A DNA stretch of 64,000 bases from JABMRF01 sp964584985 (GCA_964584985.1 CAZPBK010000002.1:22009-86008); one strand, 5' to 3'. Positions 33,989 through 40,936 are shown, numbered from the stretch's first letter. Made by a program: numbers and translations. Notes: generated by a model from the sequence alone, not told the origin.

Positions 33989-35224
33989 ATGATAAAAAAA
34001 ATTGTTTTTGGTTTTTTTATTTTTTTACTTATTTTCGGAGCGTTAGTTGGAAGTACTCAAGCTTCTGAAAAAAAAACACAGGCGGTAATTTTTTACGGAC
34101 AAGGTTGTCCGCATTGCGGTAAGGCCTTGGAGTTTTTGCATGAAAAGCAAGATGAATATTCCGGATTAAAGGTTAAGGAATTTGAAATTTATTTTGCTCG
34201 GGAAAATGTGGAGACTTTTAATGATCTGGCCACCGTTTATAACGGATCGGCCGAGGCCGTGCCGACCATTTTTATTGATCAAGAAATGTTGGTTGGTTTT
34301 GGACCGCAGGTGCAAGAAGCTGTTGAAGAAAAATTAAAGTATTGTCAAAATCATACTTGCGTAGAGCCTTTGAGCAGACTTGAGAAAACAAAAAAAGGGG
34401 GAATGAGTTTTATTACCCCGGAACAAAGAGAAGAAATAAATAAAAGAGCCGAACAGATTAAGCGAACCACGGATATTAGGAAAGAAGAAAGAATAAAACA
34501 GCAAGAGAGCTCTGAGATAAAAAATATTAACAAGGAGAAAGTGACTTTACCGGCGGTGATTTCGGCGGCCGCGGTTGACGCCATTAATCCTTGCGCTTTT
34601 GCGGTTTTGGTTATTTTATTATCTACGATTCTAGCTTCAGACAATAAAAAAAGAGCCCTTTGGGCCGGTTTGGCTTTTACTTGTTCAATTTATATTTCCT
34701 ATTTTTTAATGGGACTGGGTCTTTATTCGGCTTTGGCCACTTCCGGATTAACCCATACTTTTTATGTGGTGGTGGCTGTTTTAGCCATATTTATAGGCTT
34801 GTTTAATTTAAAAGATTTTATTTGGCCCGAGCGTTGGTTTGTTATGGAAGTACCCATGTCTTGGCGACCGAAGATGAAAAGTTTAATCAGGGGAGTTACC
34901 TCGGTGCCCGGCGCTTTTTTGATCGGTTTTGTGATCAGTTTGTTTCTTTTGCCTTGCACTTCCGGACCCTATATAGTTATTTTGGGGCTGTTGGGAAAAA
35001 TGGCCACTAAAAATTATGCTGTCGGTCTTTTGGCTGTTTACAATTTTATCTTTATCTTGCCCATGATTTTGATTACCTTGGCCATATATTTTGGTTTGAC
35101 CACTACGGAAAAAGCCGAAGCCTGGCGAAAGGAAAAAATAAAATGGCTTCATCTTGCGGCCGGAATTATTATTTTGCTTTTGGGTATTGGTATGCTTGTT
35201 TCTTTGGCCTTGGGATATTTGTAA
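33989..35224 (+). CDS. Thioredoxin/glutaredoxin-like domain fused to a CcdA/DsbD membrane domain
   Basis: 411 residues. A signal or anchor segment (about 4-25) precedes a thioredoxin-fold domain with CPHC at 40-43 and the cis-proline in AVPTIFID (about 90). A charged linker (about 130-185) leads to six or so membrane helices with two key cysteines: DAINPCAFAV (about 206) and LLPCTSGPY (about 321). These match the DsbD/CcdA electron carrier that moves reducing power across the membrane. The fusion puts an extracytoplasmic acceptor next to its own transporter. Role: disulfide reduction or metal/cytochrome maturation outside the membrane; the partner is unknown. Confidence 0.88.
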   Translation: MIKKIVFGFFIFLLIFGALVGSTQASEKKTQAVIFYGQGCPHCGKALEFLHEKQDEYSGLKVKEFEIYFARENVETFNDLATVYNGSAEAVPTIFIDQEMLVGFGPQVQEAVEEKLKYCQNHTCVEPLSRLEKTKKGGMSFITPEQREEINKRAEQIKRTTDIRKEERIKQQESSEIKNINKEKVTLPAVISAAAVDAINPCAFAVLVILLSTILASDNKKRALWAGLAFTCSIYISYFLMGLGLYSALATSGLTHTFYVVVAVLAIFIGLFNLKDFIWPERWFVMEVPMSWRPKMKSLIRGVTSVPGAFLIGFVISLFLLPCTSGPYIVILGLLGKMATKNYAVGLLAVYNFIFILPMILITLAIYFGLTTTEKAEAWRKEKIKWLHLAAGIIILLLGIGMLVSLALGYL

Positions 35225-35251
35225 ATTGAATTTAGATAATCAGATAAATAA

Positions 35252-35280
35252 AAAAAATCCGCTTTTCAGCGGTTTTTTTT
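35252..35280. terminator. Bidirectional intrinsic terminator
   Basis: AAAAAA, CCGCT/AGCGG stem around TTTC and a T8 run, between the CcdA-type gene and the convergent LCP gene ending at 35288. Confidence 0.85.
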
Positions 35281-35287
35281 GGCTAAT

Positions 35288-36463
35288 TTAGATTGTTTTT
35301 TGAAAAAGTTGTTTGCCTTTTTCTTCCCATTCCGGCAAGTTTCTGGTTTTCATTTCCAGAATATAATCGGAGATTAAAGCTTTTCTTTCTTGTTTGTTTG
35401 TCATTAGCCAAACATAATTTTTCAGGAGCTTATAATGCATTTGTAACCGCTTTTGTTTGTTTTCAACTTGCAACCAAAGACTGTTTTCAAAAGCCCATTT
35501 TGTAAATTCTTGATTTTCTTTTTGTTGTTCGTACATGCCGATAATATCCTGTTCAATTTGTTCTTTGGTTTTTCCGGAATAAGAATCACTTAGATTTTCA
35601 GGATGTTGATACAGTAGTTTTTTCAACTGATCGTCCAAATTATGTTCATCAAAAGCAATATCTTGAACACTGTAATAGGGTTTAATGTCCAGGGTTATCT
35701 TATTTTTATTTTCCGCCAGGTTCATATCAATCAAAGCTTGTTTTATTTTTCTCGCTTGGGTAAAAGACAGATCAGTGTTGACCATTTTGTAAATTAGATA
35801 ATCCCAAGCGCCGTTAAGAGCGGTATTGTCTTTTCGGGTGTATTTTGTCAGCATTTGTTTGATAAAGGTGGAATGATTGTGAGCGCGCTGGGGCTCGCCG
35901 ATGGCAAAACCTTGGCGATTTCTCAACCATTGCAGGGTCTCCGTGGCCGGCAGGCCGAGATCGCGGAAAATTCCCAAAGCTTCAGAAAAGCCCACCATAA
36001 CCACATAATCAGCTTGTTTGTTTAATATTTGTTCAATTTGTTCAATGCCATAATCAATGCCGCCGATTTCACATGACTTGGCCAAATAGTATTCACTGGG
36101 TTGATGACCGGGTTCGGGCAAAGGACAATAGGTTCCGCGCGGCACTGCGGTTATGGAGATTTTTTCTTTTGCTCTATTGATTTCAATCATTTGAATGGCG
36201 TCGCAATGACCAAAGCTTTGTCCGGCCCTGGAATCAATACCCAAAAAAAGCACCTTGACTTTGTCGTCATGGCCAAAAGGATCTTGATTATTTTCAGATT
36301 CCAGCTGTCGGGTGGTGATTATTTCTTTAATCTCTTGCTCCAGTTTGGCTTCAGCTTGGAGGGTTTGCTGATTTTGCCAATAATCCAGCAATCGTATAGT
36401 TCCGAAAACCGATAATCCGGCAATAATCAGGATTAAAATTATTTTTTTCACTTTTTTATTCAT
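35288..36463 (-). CDS. LytR-CpsA-Psr (LCP) family protein
   Basis: 391 residues from ATG 36463; an in-frame extension to 36547 adds 28 residues without features. A basic start and a membrane segment (about 5-25) precede the LCP domain: VKVLFLGIDSRAGQS (about 69), CDAIQMIEINRAKEKISI (about 86-103) and VPRGTYC (about 106). LCP proteins transfer undecaprenyl-linked glycopolymers to peptidoglycan, which fits the glycosyltransferases and rhamnose genes in the window. The C-terminal 150 residues are helical, charged and not part of the standard domain. Confidence 0.8.
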   Translation of the reverse strand: MNKKVKKIILILIIAGLSVFGTIRLLDYWQNQQTLQAEAKLEQEIKEIITTRQLESENNQDPFGHDDKVKVLFLGIDSRAGQSFGHCDAIQMIEINRAKEKISITAVPRGTYCPLPEPGHQPSEYYLAKSCEIGGIDYGIEQIEQILNKQADYVVMVGFSEALGIFRDLGLPATETLQWLRNRQGFAIGEPQRAHNHSTFIKQMLTKYTRKDNTALNGAWDYLIYKMVNTDLSFTQARKIKQALIDMNLAENKNKITLDIKPYYSVQDIAFDEHNLDDQLKKLLYQHPENLSDSYSGKTKEQIEQDIIGMYEQQKENQEFTKWAFENSLWLQVENKQKRLQMHYKLLKNYVWLMTNKQERKALISDYILEMKTRNLPEWEEKGKQLFQKTI

Positions 36464-36583
36464 AGGAAATAGCTTTTCTTTGGATATTTTACTACAAATA
36501 GGGAAAAAATCAAGCTTTTTCCGGCCGGGTTGAAAAAATTTCAGCAAAGGGATAAAATAAATTTAGATATAATTACTTAATTA

Positions 36584-36592
36584 TGCTATAAT
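36584..36592 (+). promoter_or_regulatory. Extended -10 promoter of trpS
   Basis: TGCTATAAT; the trpS ATG is 53 nt downstream, so this is one of the longer leaders in the window. Confidence 0.6.
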
Positions 36593-36645
36593 ATTTGGGT
36601 AATTTTCAATAATAATTTATTTTATTTTATTTTTTAAATATAAAT

Positions 36646-37659
36646 ATGGCGAAAACAAAGACAAACAAAAAACAAACGATTTTAACCGGAGATCGGCCGA
36701 CCGGTCCTTTGCATTTGGGCCATTATGCCGGATCTTTAAAGCAAAGGGTGGCGCTACAAAATCAAGGGCATGAAATCTATGTTTTAATCGCCGATACTCA
36801 GGCTTTGACTGATAATTTTGATGATCCGCAAAAGATTCATGACAATGTCTTTGAGGTGGCTTTGGATTATTTGTCGGCCGGATTGGATCCGAAAAAAACC
36901 AATATTGTTATTCAATCTCAGGTTCCGGAGTTGGCCGAGCTGACAACTCATTTCTCCAATTTGGTCACAGTATCTCGGCTTCAGCGGAATCCAACGGTTA
37001 AAGCGGAAATAAAACAAAAAGGTTTTGAAAAAAGTTTACCGGTTGGTTTTTTTGTTTATCCGATCAGTCAAGCCGCGGATATTACCGGTTTTGACGCTAC
37101 GCTGGTCCCGGTGGGAGAGGATCAATTGCCCATGATTGAGCAAACCAGAGAAATTGTCAGAAGTTTCAATCGATTGTACGGAAAAACTTTGGTTATGCCC
37201 GAACCTTATTTATCCGAGGGCGCTCGTTTGCCCGGAACAGATGGCAAAGAAAAAATGAGTAAATCCTTGGGCAATACCATAAATCTAAAAGATTCCCAAG
37301 AAGAAGTAAAGAAAAAAGTCATGAATATGTTTACCGATCCCAATCACTTGAAAGTGGAAGATCCCGGTGATCCGGAAAAAAACACGGTTTTTGCTTATTT
37401 GGATGTTTTTGATCCTGATAAAAAAGAAGTGGAAAAAATGAAAAAACATTATCAAGCCGGAGGGCTGGGAGATGTAAAAGTCAAGCAGCGTTTGATTGCC
37501 GTTTTGGAAGATATTTTACAACCGATGAGGGAAAAAAGAAAAACTTTTTCCAGACAGCAAGTAAAAGATATTTTGCAAAAAGGTAGTGCTACTGGTCGAG
37601 AAAAGGCCGGTCAAGTTACCGCAAGGGTCAGAAAATCTATTGGCCTAGATTATTTTTAA
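36646..37659 (+). CDS. trpS: Tryptophan--tRNA ligase
   Basis: 337 residues, normal length. Class I signatures are present: PTGPLHLGHYAG (HIGH-type, about 18-29) and KEKMSKSLGN (KMSKS, about 203-212), with DTQALTDNF and VPVGEDQLPMIE in between. It attaches tryptophan to tRNA-Trp in the cytoplasm. greA follows after 23 bp in the same direction. Confidence 0.97.
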   Translation: MAKTKTNKKQTILTGDRPTGPLHLGHYAGSLKQRVALQNQGHEIYVLIADTQALTDNFDDPQKIHDNVFEVALDYLSAGLDPKKTNIVIQSQVPELAELTTHFSNLVTVSRLQRNPTVKAEIKQKGFEKSLPVGFFVYPISQAADITGFDATLVPVGEDQLPMIEQTREIVRSFNRLYGKTLVMPEPYLSEGARLPGTDGKEKMSKSLGNTINLKDSQEEVKKKVMNMFTDPNHLKVEDPGDPEKNTVFAYLDVFDPDKKEVEKMKKHYQAGGLGDVKVKQRLIAVLEDILQPMREKRKTFSRQQVKDILQKGSATGREKAGQVTARVRKSIGLDYF

Positions 37660-37682
37660 TTGAATTGAACAGTTATTTAAAT

Positions 37683-38183
37683 ATGCAAGTACCAAAAAGA
37701 AAAGGAGAAGAGCAAGCTTGTCGAAAAATTGACCCGGTGATTACTCAAAAAAAATATAGGGAGTTAAAAGCCAAACTGGAAAAAATAAAAGCCAAGTTGC
37801 CGGTGGCCAGAAAAGAAGTCAGTCGTTTGGCGGAAATGGGTGATTTTTCGGAGAATACAGCTTATCAAATGGCCAAAGGGCGTTTGCGGGGAATGAATGC
37901 GATTATAGAAAAGTTGCAAGATCAATTAAAAAAAGCTCAGGTGATCAGTTCGGGCTTGGATAATGATATGGTGCGGGTCGGGCATACCGTAAAATTAAAA
38001 ATAAATGGTCAAAAAAAGATTTTTCAAATATTGGGGTCTGAAGAAACTAATCCCACTGTCGGAATAATTTCTCGGAATTCACCACTTGGTTCCCAACTGC
38101 TGGGGGCGAGGATCGGTCAAGAGCTGGAATTGGATCTGGCCGGACGAAAAGTTAAAGGTCAAGTGTTAAAAATTATTGGTTGA
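37683..38183 (+). CDS. greA: Transcription elongation factor GreA/GreB family
   Basis: 166 residues from ATG 37683; a TTG 18 bp upstream is in frame. The N-terminal coiled coil has MGDFSENTAYQMAKGRLRG (about 53-71) with the Asp and Glu that are inserted into the RNA polymerase secondary channel to stimulate transcript cleavage. The C-terminal FKBP-like domain includes VRVGHTVKL and ISRNSPLGSQLLG. The final stop codon overlaps the TTGACA of the tRNA-Gln promoter at 38180. Confidence 0.93.
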   Translation: MQVPKRKGEEQACRKIDPVITQKKYRELKAKLEKIKAKLPVARKEVSRLAEMGDFSENTAYQMAKGRLRGMNAIIEKLQDQLKKAQVISSGLDNDMVRVGHTVKLKINGQKKIFQILGSEETNPTVGIISRNSPLGSQLLGARIGQELELDLAGRKVKGQVLKIIG

Positions 38184-38208
38184 CAAAAACAAAGAGAAAA
38201 GTTAGAAT
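38180..38208 (+). promoter_or_regulatory. Promoter of the tRNA-Gln locus
   Basis: TTGACA (38180-38185), 17-bp spacer, TAGAAT (38203-38208). It lies about 30 bp before the first tRNA-Gln 5' fragment but ~730 bp before the intact tRNA, so it was presumably the original tRNA promoter before the 349-bp units were inserted. Confidence 0.75.
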
Positions 38209-38246
38209 ATCAGAGCCGTATATAAAATTATTTTTCATTCGCGGAT

Positions 38247-38261
38247 CCTGCCACAGGCAGG
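38247..38261. repeat. Short palindromic element CCTGCC-ACA-GGCAGG, copy 1
   Basis: An inverted repeat with a 3-nt loop inserted between tRNA positions 9 and 10 (with a few extra bases, GCATGC). It is related to the 20-bp palindrome 30 bp downstream. The same element recurs at 38596-38610. Confidence 0.75.
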
Positions 38262-38291
38262 CATGCGTCTAATGGTAGGACACCAGGTTTT

Positions 38292-38311
38292 CCTGCCTGC
38301 CGGCAGGCAGG
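38292..38311. repeat. 20-bp perfect palindrome inside the tRNA anticodon, copy 1
   Basis: CCTGCCTGCC followed by its reverse complement. It splits the anticodon loop of the tRNA fragment between positions 35 and 36. The same palindrome recurs at 38641-38660 and in a variant form at 50910-50934. Confidence 0.9.
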
Positions 38312-38332
38312 GATCCTGGCAATTGACAAAAA

Positions 38333-38713
38333 ATGAAGAAATTCATAGTATATATTCTAATTAGTTTAGAAAAGAATAATTGGTCGTATGTTGGGTGTAC
38401 CGGAAATTTGAAACAAAGGATCAGGGATCACAATCAGGGGAAGACAAGGTCAACCAAGGCTTATCGTCCTTTGAAAGTGATTTATACAGAAAGTTTTTGT
38501 ACCAATGATCGAGCTAGAAAAAGGGAATTATATTTGAAGTCTGGTATAGGCAGAGAGTATCGTTATAAAATAATAAAAAAATATTATTCGCGGATCCTGC
38601 CACAGGCAGGCATGCGTCTAATGGTAGGACACCAGGTTTTCCTGCCTGCCGGCAGGCAGGGATCCTGGCAATTGACAAAAAATGAAGAAATTCATAGTAT
38701 ATATTCTAATTAG
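38333..38713 (+). CDS. GIY-YIG endonuclease, copy 1 (C-terminus read through tRNA fragment 2)
   Basis: 126 residues; the first 87 are a small GIY-YIG domain of the UvrC-N-terminus-like type: VYI (about 6-8) and YVG (about 19-21) stand for GIY and YIG, arginine in RIRDHN (about 29) and glutamate in RKRELYLKSG (about 65) are the catalytic positions. The last ~38 residues come from reading into the second tRNA-Gln fragment and its palindrome (FLPAGRQG). The gene then overlaps the start of copy 2 by 32 bp. The family includes nucleases of mobile introns and stand-alone proteins of unknown role. Here it is probably the active part of the tRNA-associated element. Confidence 0.88.
   Translation: MKKFIVYILISLEKNNWSYVGCTGNLKQRIRDHNQGKTRSTKAYRPLKVIYTESFCTNDRARKRELYLKSGIGREYRYKIIKKYYSRILPQAGMRLMVGHQVFLPAGRQGSWQLTKNEEIHSIYSN
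38588..38669 (+). pseudogene. tRNA-Gln 5' fragment, copy 2, with two palindromic inserts
   Basis: Identical to copy 1, displaced by 349 bp. It contains the short palindrome (38596-38610) and the 20-bp palindrome (38641-38660). It also encodes the C-terminal tail of GIY-YIG copy 1. Confidence 0.85.
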
Positions 38714-38951
38714 TTTAGAAAAGAATAATTGGTCGTATGTTGGGTGTACCGGAAATTTGAAACAAAGGATCAGGGATCACAATCAGGGGAAGACAAGGTC
38801 AACCAAGGCTTATCGTCCTTTGAAAGTGATTTATACAGAAAGTTTTTGTACCAATGATCGAGCTAGAAAAAGGGAATTATATTTGAAGTCTGGTATAGGC
38901 AGAGAGTATCGTTATAAAATAATAAAAAAATATTATTCGCGGATCGTCTAA
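38682..38951 (+). CDS. GIY-YIG endonuclease, copy 2 (ends inside the intact tRNA-Gln)
   Basis: 89 residues, identical to the first 87 of copy 1 and followed by only two codons before a TAA supplied by the D arm of tRNA-Gln (38937 onward). The coding sequence therefore overlaps the 5' end of the functional tRNA by about 15 nt. The core catalytic residues are all present. As in copy 1, the ATG follows a TTGACA with no Shine-Dalgarno sequence. Confidence 0.88.
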   Translation: MKKFIVYILISLEKNNWSYVGCTGNLKQRIRDHNQGKTRSTKAYRPLKVIYTESFCTNDRARKRELYLKSGIGREYRYKIIKKYYSRIV

Positions 38952-39010
38952 TGGTAGGACACCAGGTTTTGATCCTGGCGATCGGGGTTCGAATCCCTGT
39001 CCGCGAGCCA
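38937..39010 (+). tRNA. tRNA-Gln (anticodon UUG)
   Basis: Complete cloverleaf: acceptor TCGCGGA/TCCGCGA, D arm GTC...GAC, anticodon stem CCAGG/CCTGG with loop TTTTGAT, T arm CGGGG-TTCGAAT-CCCTG, discriminator G, and CCA encoded. It is the intact copy behind the two interrupted fragments. A terminator follows at 39013. Confidence 0.96.
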
Positions 39011-39012
39011 AG

Positions 39013-39046
39013 AAAAAACGATGAACTTATGTTCGTCGTTTTTTTG
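39013..39046 (+). terminator. Intrinsic terminator after tRNA-Gln
   Basis: AACGATGAAC pairs with GTTCGTCGTT (one G-U wobble) around TTAT, flanked by A6 and T7. Confidence 0.9.
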
Positions 39047-39079
39047 GTAAAAACAAAAGAGCCGGAATTTTTTTTAGCC

Positions 39080-39108
39080 TTTACAATGCAAGACCGGGAT
39101 TGTATAAT
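39080..39108 (+). promoter_or_regulatory. Promoter of the split-permease operon
   Basis: TTTACA (39080-39085), 17-bp spacer, TATAAT (39103-39108); the ATG follows 21 nt later. Confidence 0.75.
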
Positions 39109-39129
39109 TAAAGCGAATTAAGGTTTTTT

Positions 39130-39549
39130 ATGAACAGCTGTAAAGAAGCTTGGGAAAAAACAGGGAATAATTTAAAAAGAACTCTGCCTATTTTGACCGG
39201 AGTTATTTTGCTTATTTCCATGGTAATGGTCTTGGTGCCAGCCAGTTTTTATCAAGCGGTTTTTATTGGGCATAAAGCTTGGGATTCTCTTATTGGCGCA
39301 TTGGTTGGTTCTTTGGCCGCCGGCAACCCGGTAAACAGTTATGTTATCAGTGGCGAGTTGATGGATAGGGGAATTGGCTTAATCGCCATAACCGCTTTTA
39401 TTATCAGCTGGGTAACCGTGGGATTGGTACAGCTACCGGCCGAAAGTCTGATGCTGGGGCGCCGATTTGCTATTGTTAGAAGTTTATTTTGTTTTGTTTC
39501 CGCAATAATAATAGCTTTTTTAACGGTTTTTATTTTAAACTTTTTATGA
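39130..39549 (+). CDS. Small permease, first half of a split transporter
   Basis: 139 residues with about three membrane helices (22-42, 85-105, 118-138). GNPVNSYVISGEL (about 60-72) between the helices is a conserved-looking loop. Its stop overlaps the start of the next gene by ATGA, and that product also has about four helices. The pair resembles the halves of COG0701/DUF318-type permeases (ArsP-like), which are often split or occur beside NifX-like proteins. The substrate is unknown; metal or metalloid export is a guess from family and context. Confidence 0.6.
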   Translation: MNSCKEAWEKTGNNLKRTLPILTGVILLISMVMVLVPASFYQAVFIGHKAWDSLIGALVGSLAAGNPVNSYVISGELMDRGIGLIAITAFIISWVTVGLVQLPAESLMLGRRFAIVRSLFCFVSAIIIAFLTVFILNFL

Positions 39550-40052
39550 TCAAAAAGATTTATTACAAACATGGAGCCGGTTGGATATTTTTGTTTTTGG
39601 TGTTGTCGGCCTATGCCTTGGTGGGAGCTCTTCGTTTTGATCTTTTCCAGGAGATAGCTGTTTATTTTAAAAACACTTTTATCCAAGTCTTGCCGGCTTT
39701 AATTTTGGTTTTTGTGATTACCTTTTTGGTTAATCTTTTTCTTGATCCCAAAAAATTGGAAAAGTTTTTTAAAACCAAAACCGATTATCGTTCCTGGATG
39801 GCTATGGTGATTTTGGGAGTTTTATCTATCGGTCCGATTTATATGTGGTACCCGGTGCTGGCGGATCTAAAAGAAAAAGGTTTAAAAAATTCCTTGATCG
39901 CGGTTTTTTTGTACAACCGAGCCATAAAACCGGCCTTAATTCCCATGATTGTTTTATATTTTGGCTGGCCATATCTTTTGATTATGACCGGTCTGATGAT
40001 AATTTTTTCCCTATTAAACGGCTTGGCCGTGGGGAAACTAGCTAAAAAATAA
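39546..40052 (+). CDS. Small permease, second half of a split transporter
   Basis: 168 residues from ATG 39546, which shares 4 bp with the preceding stop, so the two are translationally coupled. About four membrane segments (12-30, 45-68, 82-105, 130-160). LGVLSIGPIYMWYPVLADL (about 81-99) and YNRAIKPALIPMI (about 119-131) lie between helices and are the likely functional loops. It probably forms a complex with the product of 39130-39549. Followed after 9 bp by the NifX-like gene. Confidence 0.6.
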   Translation: MIKKIYYKHGAGWIFLFLVLSAYALVGALRFDLFQEIAVYFKNTFIQVLPALILVFVITFLVNLFLDPKKLEKFFKTKTDYRSWMAMVILGVLSIGPIYMWYPVLADLKEKGLKNSLIAVFLYNRAIKPALIPMIVLYFGWPYLLIMTGLMIIFSLLNGLAVGKLAKK

Positions 40053-40061
40053 AAAAAACTT

Positions 40062-40373
40062 ATGAAAATCGCTATTGCCAGTTTGGGCAAAAAAATGAAT
40101 TCAATACTCAGCCCTCAAGCGGGGCGAGCGCCTTATTTTCTTATTTTTGAAAAGGAGGAATTGGTTGAAACCTGGAAAAATCCTTTTTCCGTGGGGGGTG
40201 GCGGAGTCGGGCCGGCCGTGGCCAGGGTTTTGGCTGAAAAACAAGTGGAACAGGTCTTAGTCAGTGAAATGGGACCAAAAATGCAAGCTGCATTGGCGGA
40301 AAAAGAAATTGATTTTCAAGAAATGGAAGAGGATACTGTGAAAAATGTTTTGAACAAAGTAATAAATAAATAA
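40062..40373 (+). CDS. NifX/NifB-C-terminal-like (dinitrogenase iron-molybdenum cofactor domain) protein
   Basis: 103 residues, the whole domain. The pattern MKIAIASLGKKMNSILSPQ, GRAPYFLIF and the Gly-rich GGGGVGPAVARVLAEK (about 46-61) followed by VLVSEMGPKMQ are typical. In nitrogen fixers the domain carries an FeMo-cofactor precursor; the many stand-alone copies in anaerobes have no nitrogenase, and none is seen here. It probably handles an iron-sulfur cluster or another metal. The permease pair upstream and DUF134/DUF5320 genes 6 kb away support a metal-related role. Confidence 0.85.
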   Translation: MKIAIASLGKKMNSILSPQAGRAPYFLIFEKEELVETWKNPFSVGGGGVGPAVARVLAEKQVEQVLVSEMGPKMQAALAEKEIDFQEMEEDTVKNVLNKVINK

Positions 40374-40380
40374 AAAATCT

Positions 40381-40896
40381 ATGACTGAAAAACCTTTGGT
40401 TAATCTAATACAAGAAGAACAATTGGAAGGCGAGGCTAAAGAAATTTTTCAAGCCATGAAAGAAAAATCCGGTCAAGTGCCCAAATGGATGAAGGTGATG
40501 GCCAATAATCCGGATATTTTGACCGGTTTTTTTTCCATGTTTAAAGCCACCATGGACAATGCACCTTTGGATAAAAAATTAAAATGGAAAGTGGCTTTTC
40601 TGGTTTCCGAGCTGAACAAATGCGAGTTTTGCGTTAGTGTTTCCAAAATGCAGTTAAAATCTTTTGGCTTAGAAAATATGGAAACCGTAGAAGCGGAAGA
40701 TAAAAAAGAAGAGTTGGCTTTTGAATATGCCCGAGCGGTCAATGATCATGCTTACAAGATTGAACCGGAGTTGATTGAAAAGGTTAAAAAAGAATTTAAC
40801 GACGCTGAGTTGGTTGAGTTGACTTGCGTGGTGGGTTTGTTTAACTATATCAACAGATTTAATGATGCACTCGGTGTTTTGCCAGATCTGCAATAA
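40381..40896 (+). CDS. AhpD-like / carboxymuconolactone decarboxylase fold protein
   Basis: 171 residues. The all-helical fold and CEFC at 81-84 match the AhpD-like superfamily of peroxidase-related proteins. The usual histidine downstream of the CxxC (CxxC-x3-H) is missing: the sequence runs CEFCVSVSKMQLK. The thiol pair may still exchange disulfides, but classical AhpD proton relay is doubtful. It ends the permease/NifX unit before the terminator at 40908. Confidence 0.8.
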   Translation: MTEKPLVNLIQEEQLEGEAKEIFQAMKEKSGQVPKWMKVMANNPDILTGFFSMFKATMDNAPLDKKLKWKVAFLVSELNKCEFCVSVSKMQLKSFGLENMETVEAEDKKEELAFEYARAVNDHAYKIEPELIEKVKKEFNDAELVELTCVVGLFNYINRFNDALGVLPDLQ

Positions 40897-40907
40897 GTTT
40901 ATTTATT

Positions 40908-40936
40908 AAAAAGTCCCAAAAAACGGGGCTTTTTTA
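40908..40936 (+). terminator. Intrinsic terminator after the AhpD-like gene
   Basis: AAAAAGTCCC pairs with GGGGCTTTTT (one G-U wobble) around a 7-nt loop, ending in T6. Confidence 0.88.

Larger units (their letters stand above)
38239..38320 (+). pseudogene. tRNA-Gln 5' fragment, copy 1, with two palindromic inserts
   Basis: It carries TCGCGGATC, an insert of 19 nt, GTCTAATGGTAGGACACCAG-type sequence (38267-38291), a 20-nt palindrome (38292-38311) splitting the anticodon, and GATCCTGGC. Apart from the inserts it equals the first 44 nt of the intact tRNA at 38937. The T arm and 3' acceptor strand are missing. Confidence 0.85.
38239..38936 (+). mobile_element. Two exact 349-bp tandem units: tRNA-Gln 5' fragment plus GIY-YIG gene
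   Basis: The sequence at 38239-38587 is repeated without visible change at 38588-38936, and the next period starts the intact tRNA-Gln at 38937. Each unit begins with tRNA nucleotides 1-9, a palindrome-containing insert, nucleotides 10-35, a 20-bp palindrome, then nucleotides 36-44, and continues with a GIY-YIG endonuclease gene. The arrangement looks like insertion of an element at tRNA position 44 with a long 5' target duplication, followed by tandem duplication. No transposase is present; the nuclease is the only candidate mobility protein. Confidence 0.75.

Noticed and set aside
38180..39010. CRISPR array
   Set aside because: The direct repeats are 349 bp long and contain a gene and tRNA fragments; there are no short regularly spaced repeats or cas genes anywhere in the window.
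40062..40373. Nitrogen fixation locus
   Set aside because: A NifX-like domain alone is common in anaerobes without nitrogenase; no nifHDK-type gene is in the window.
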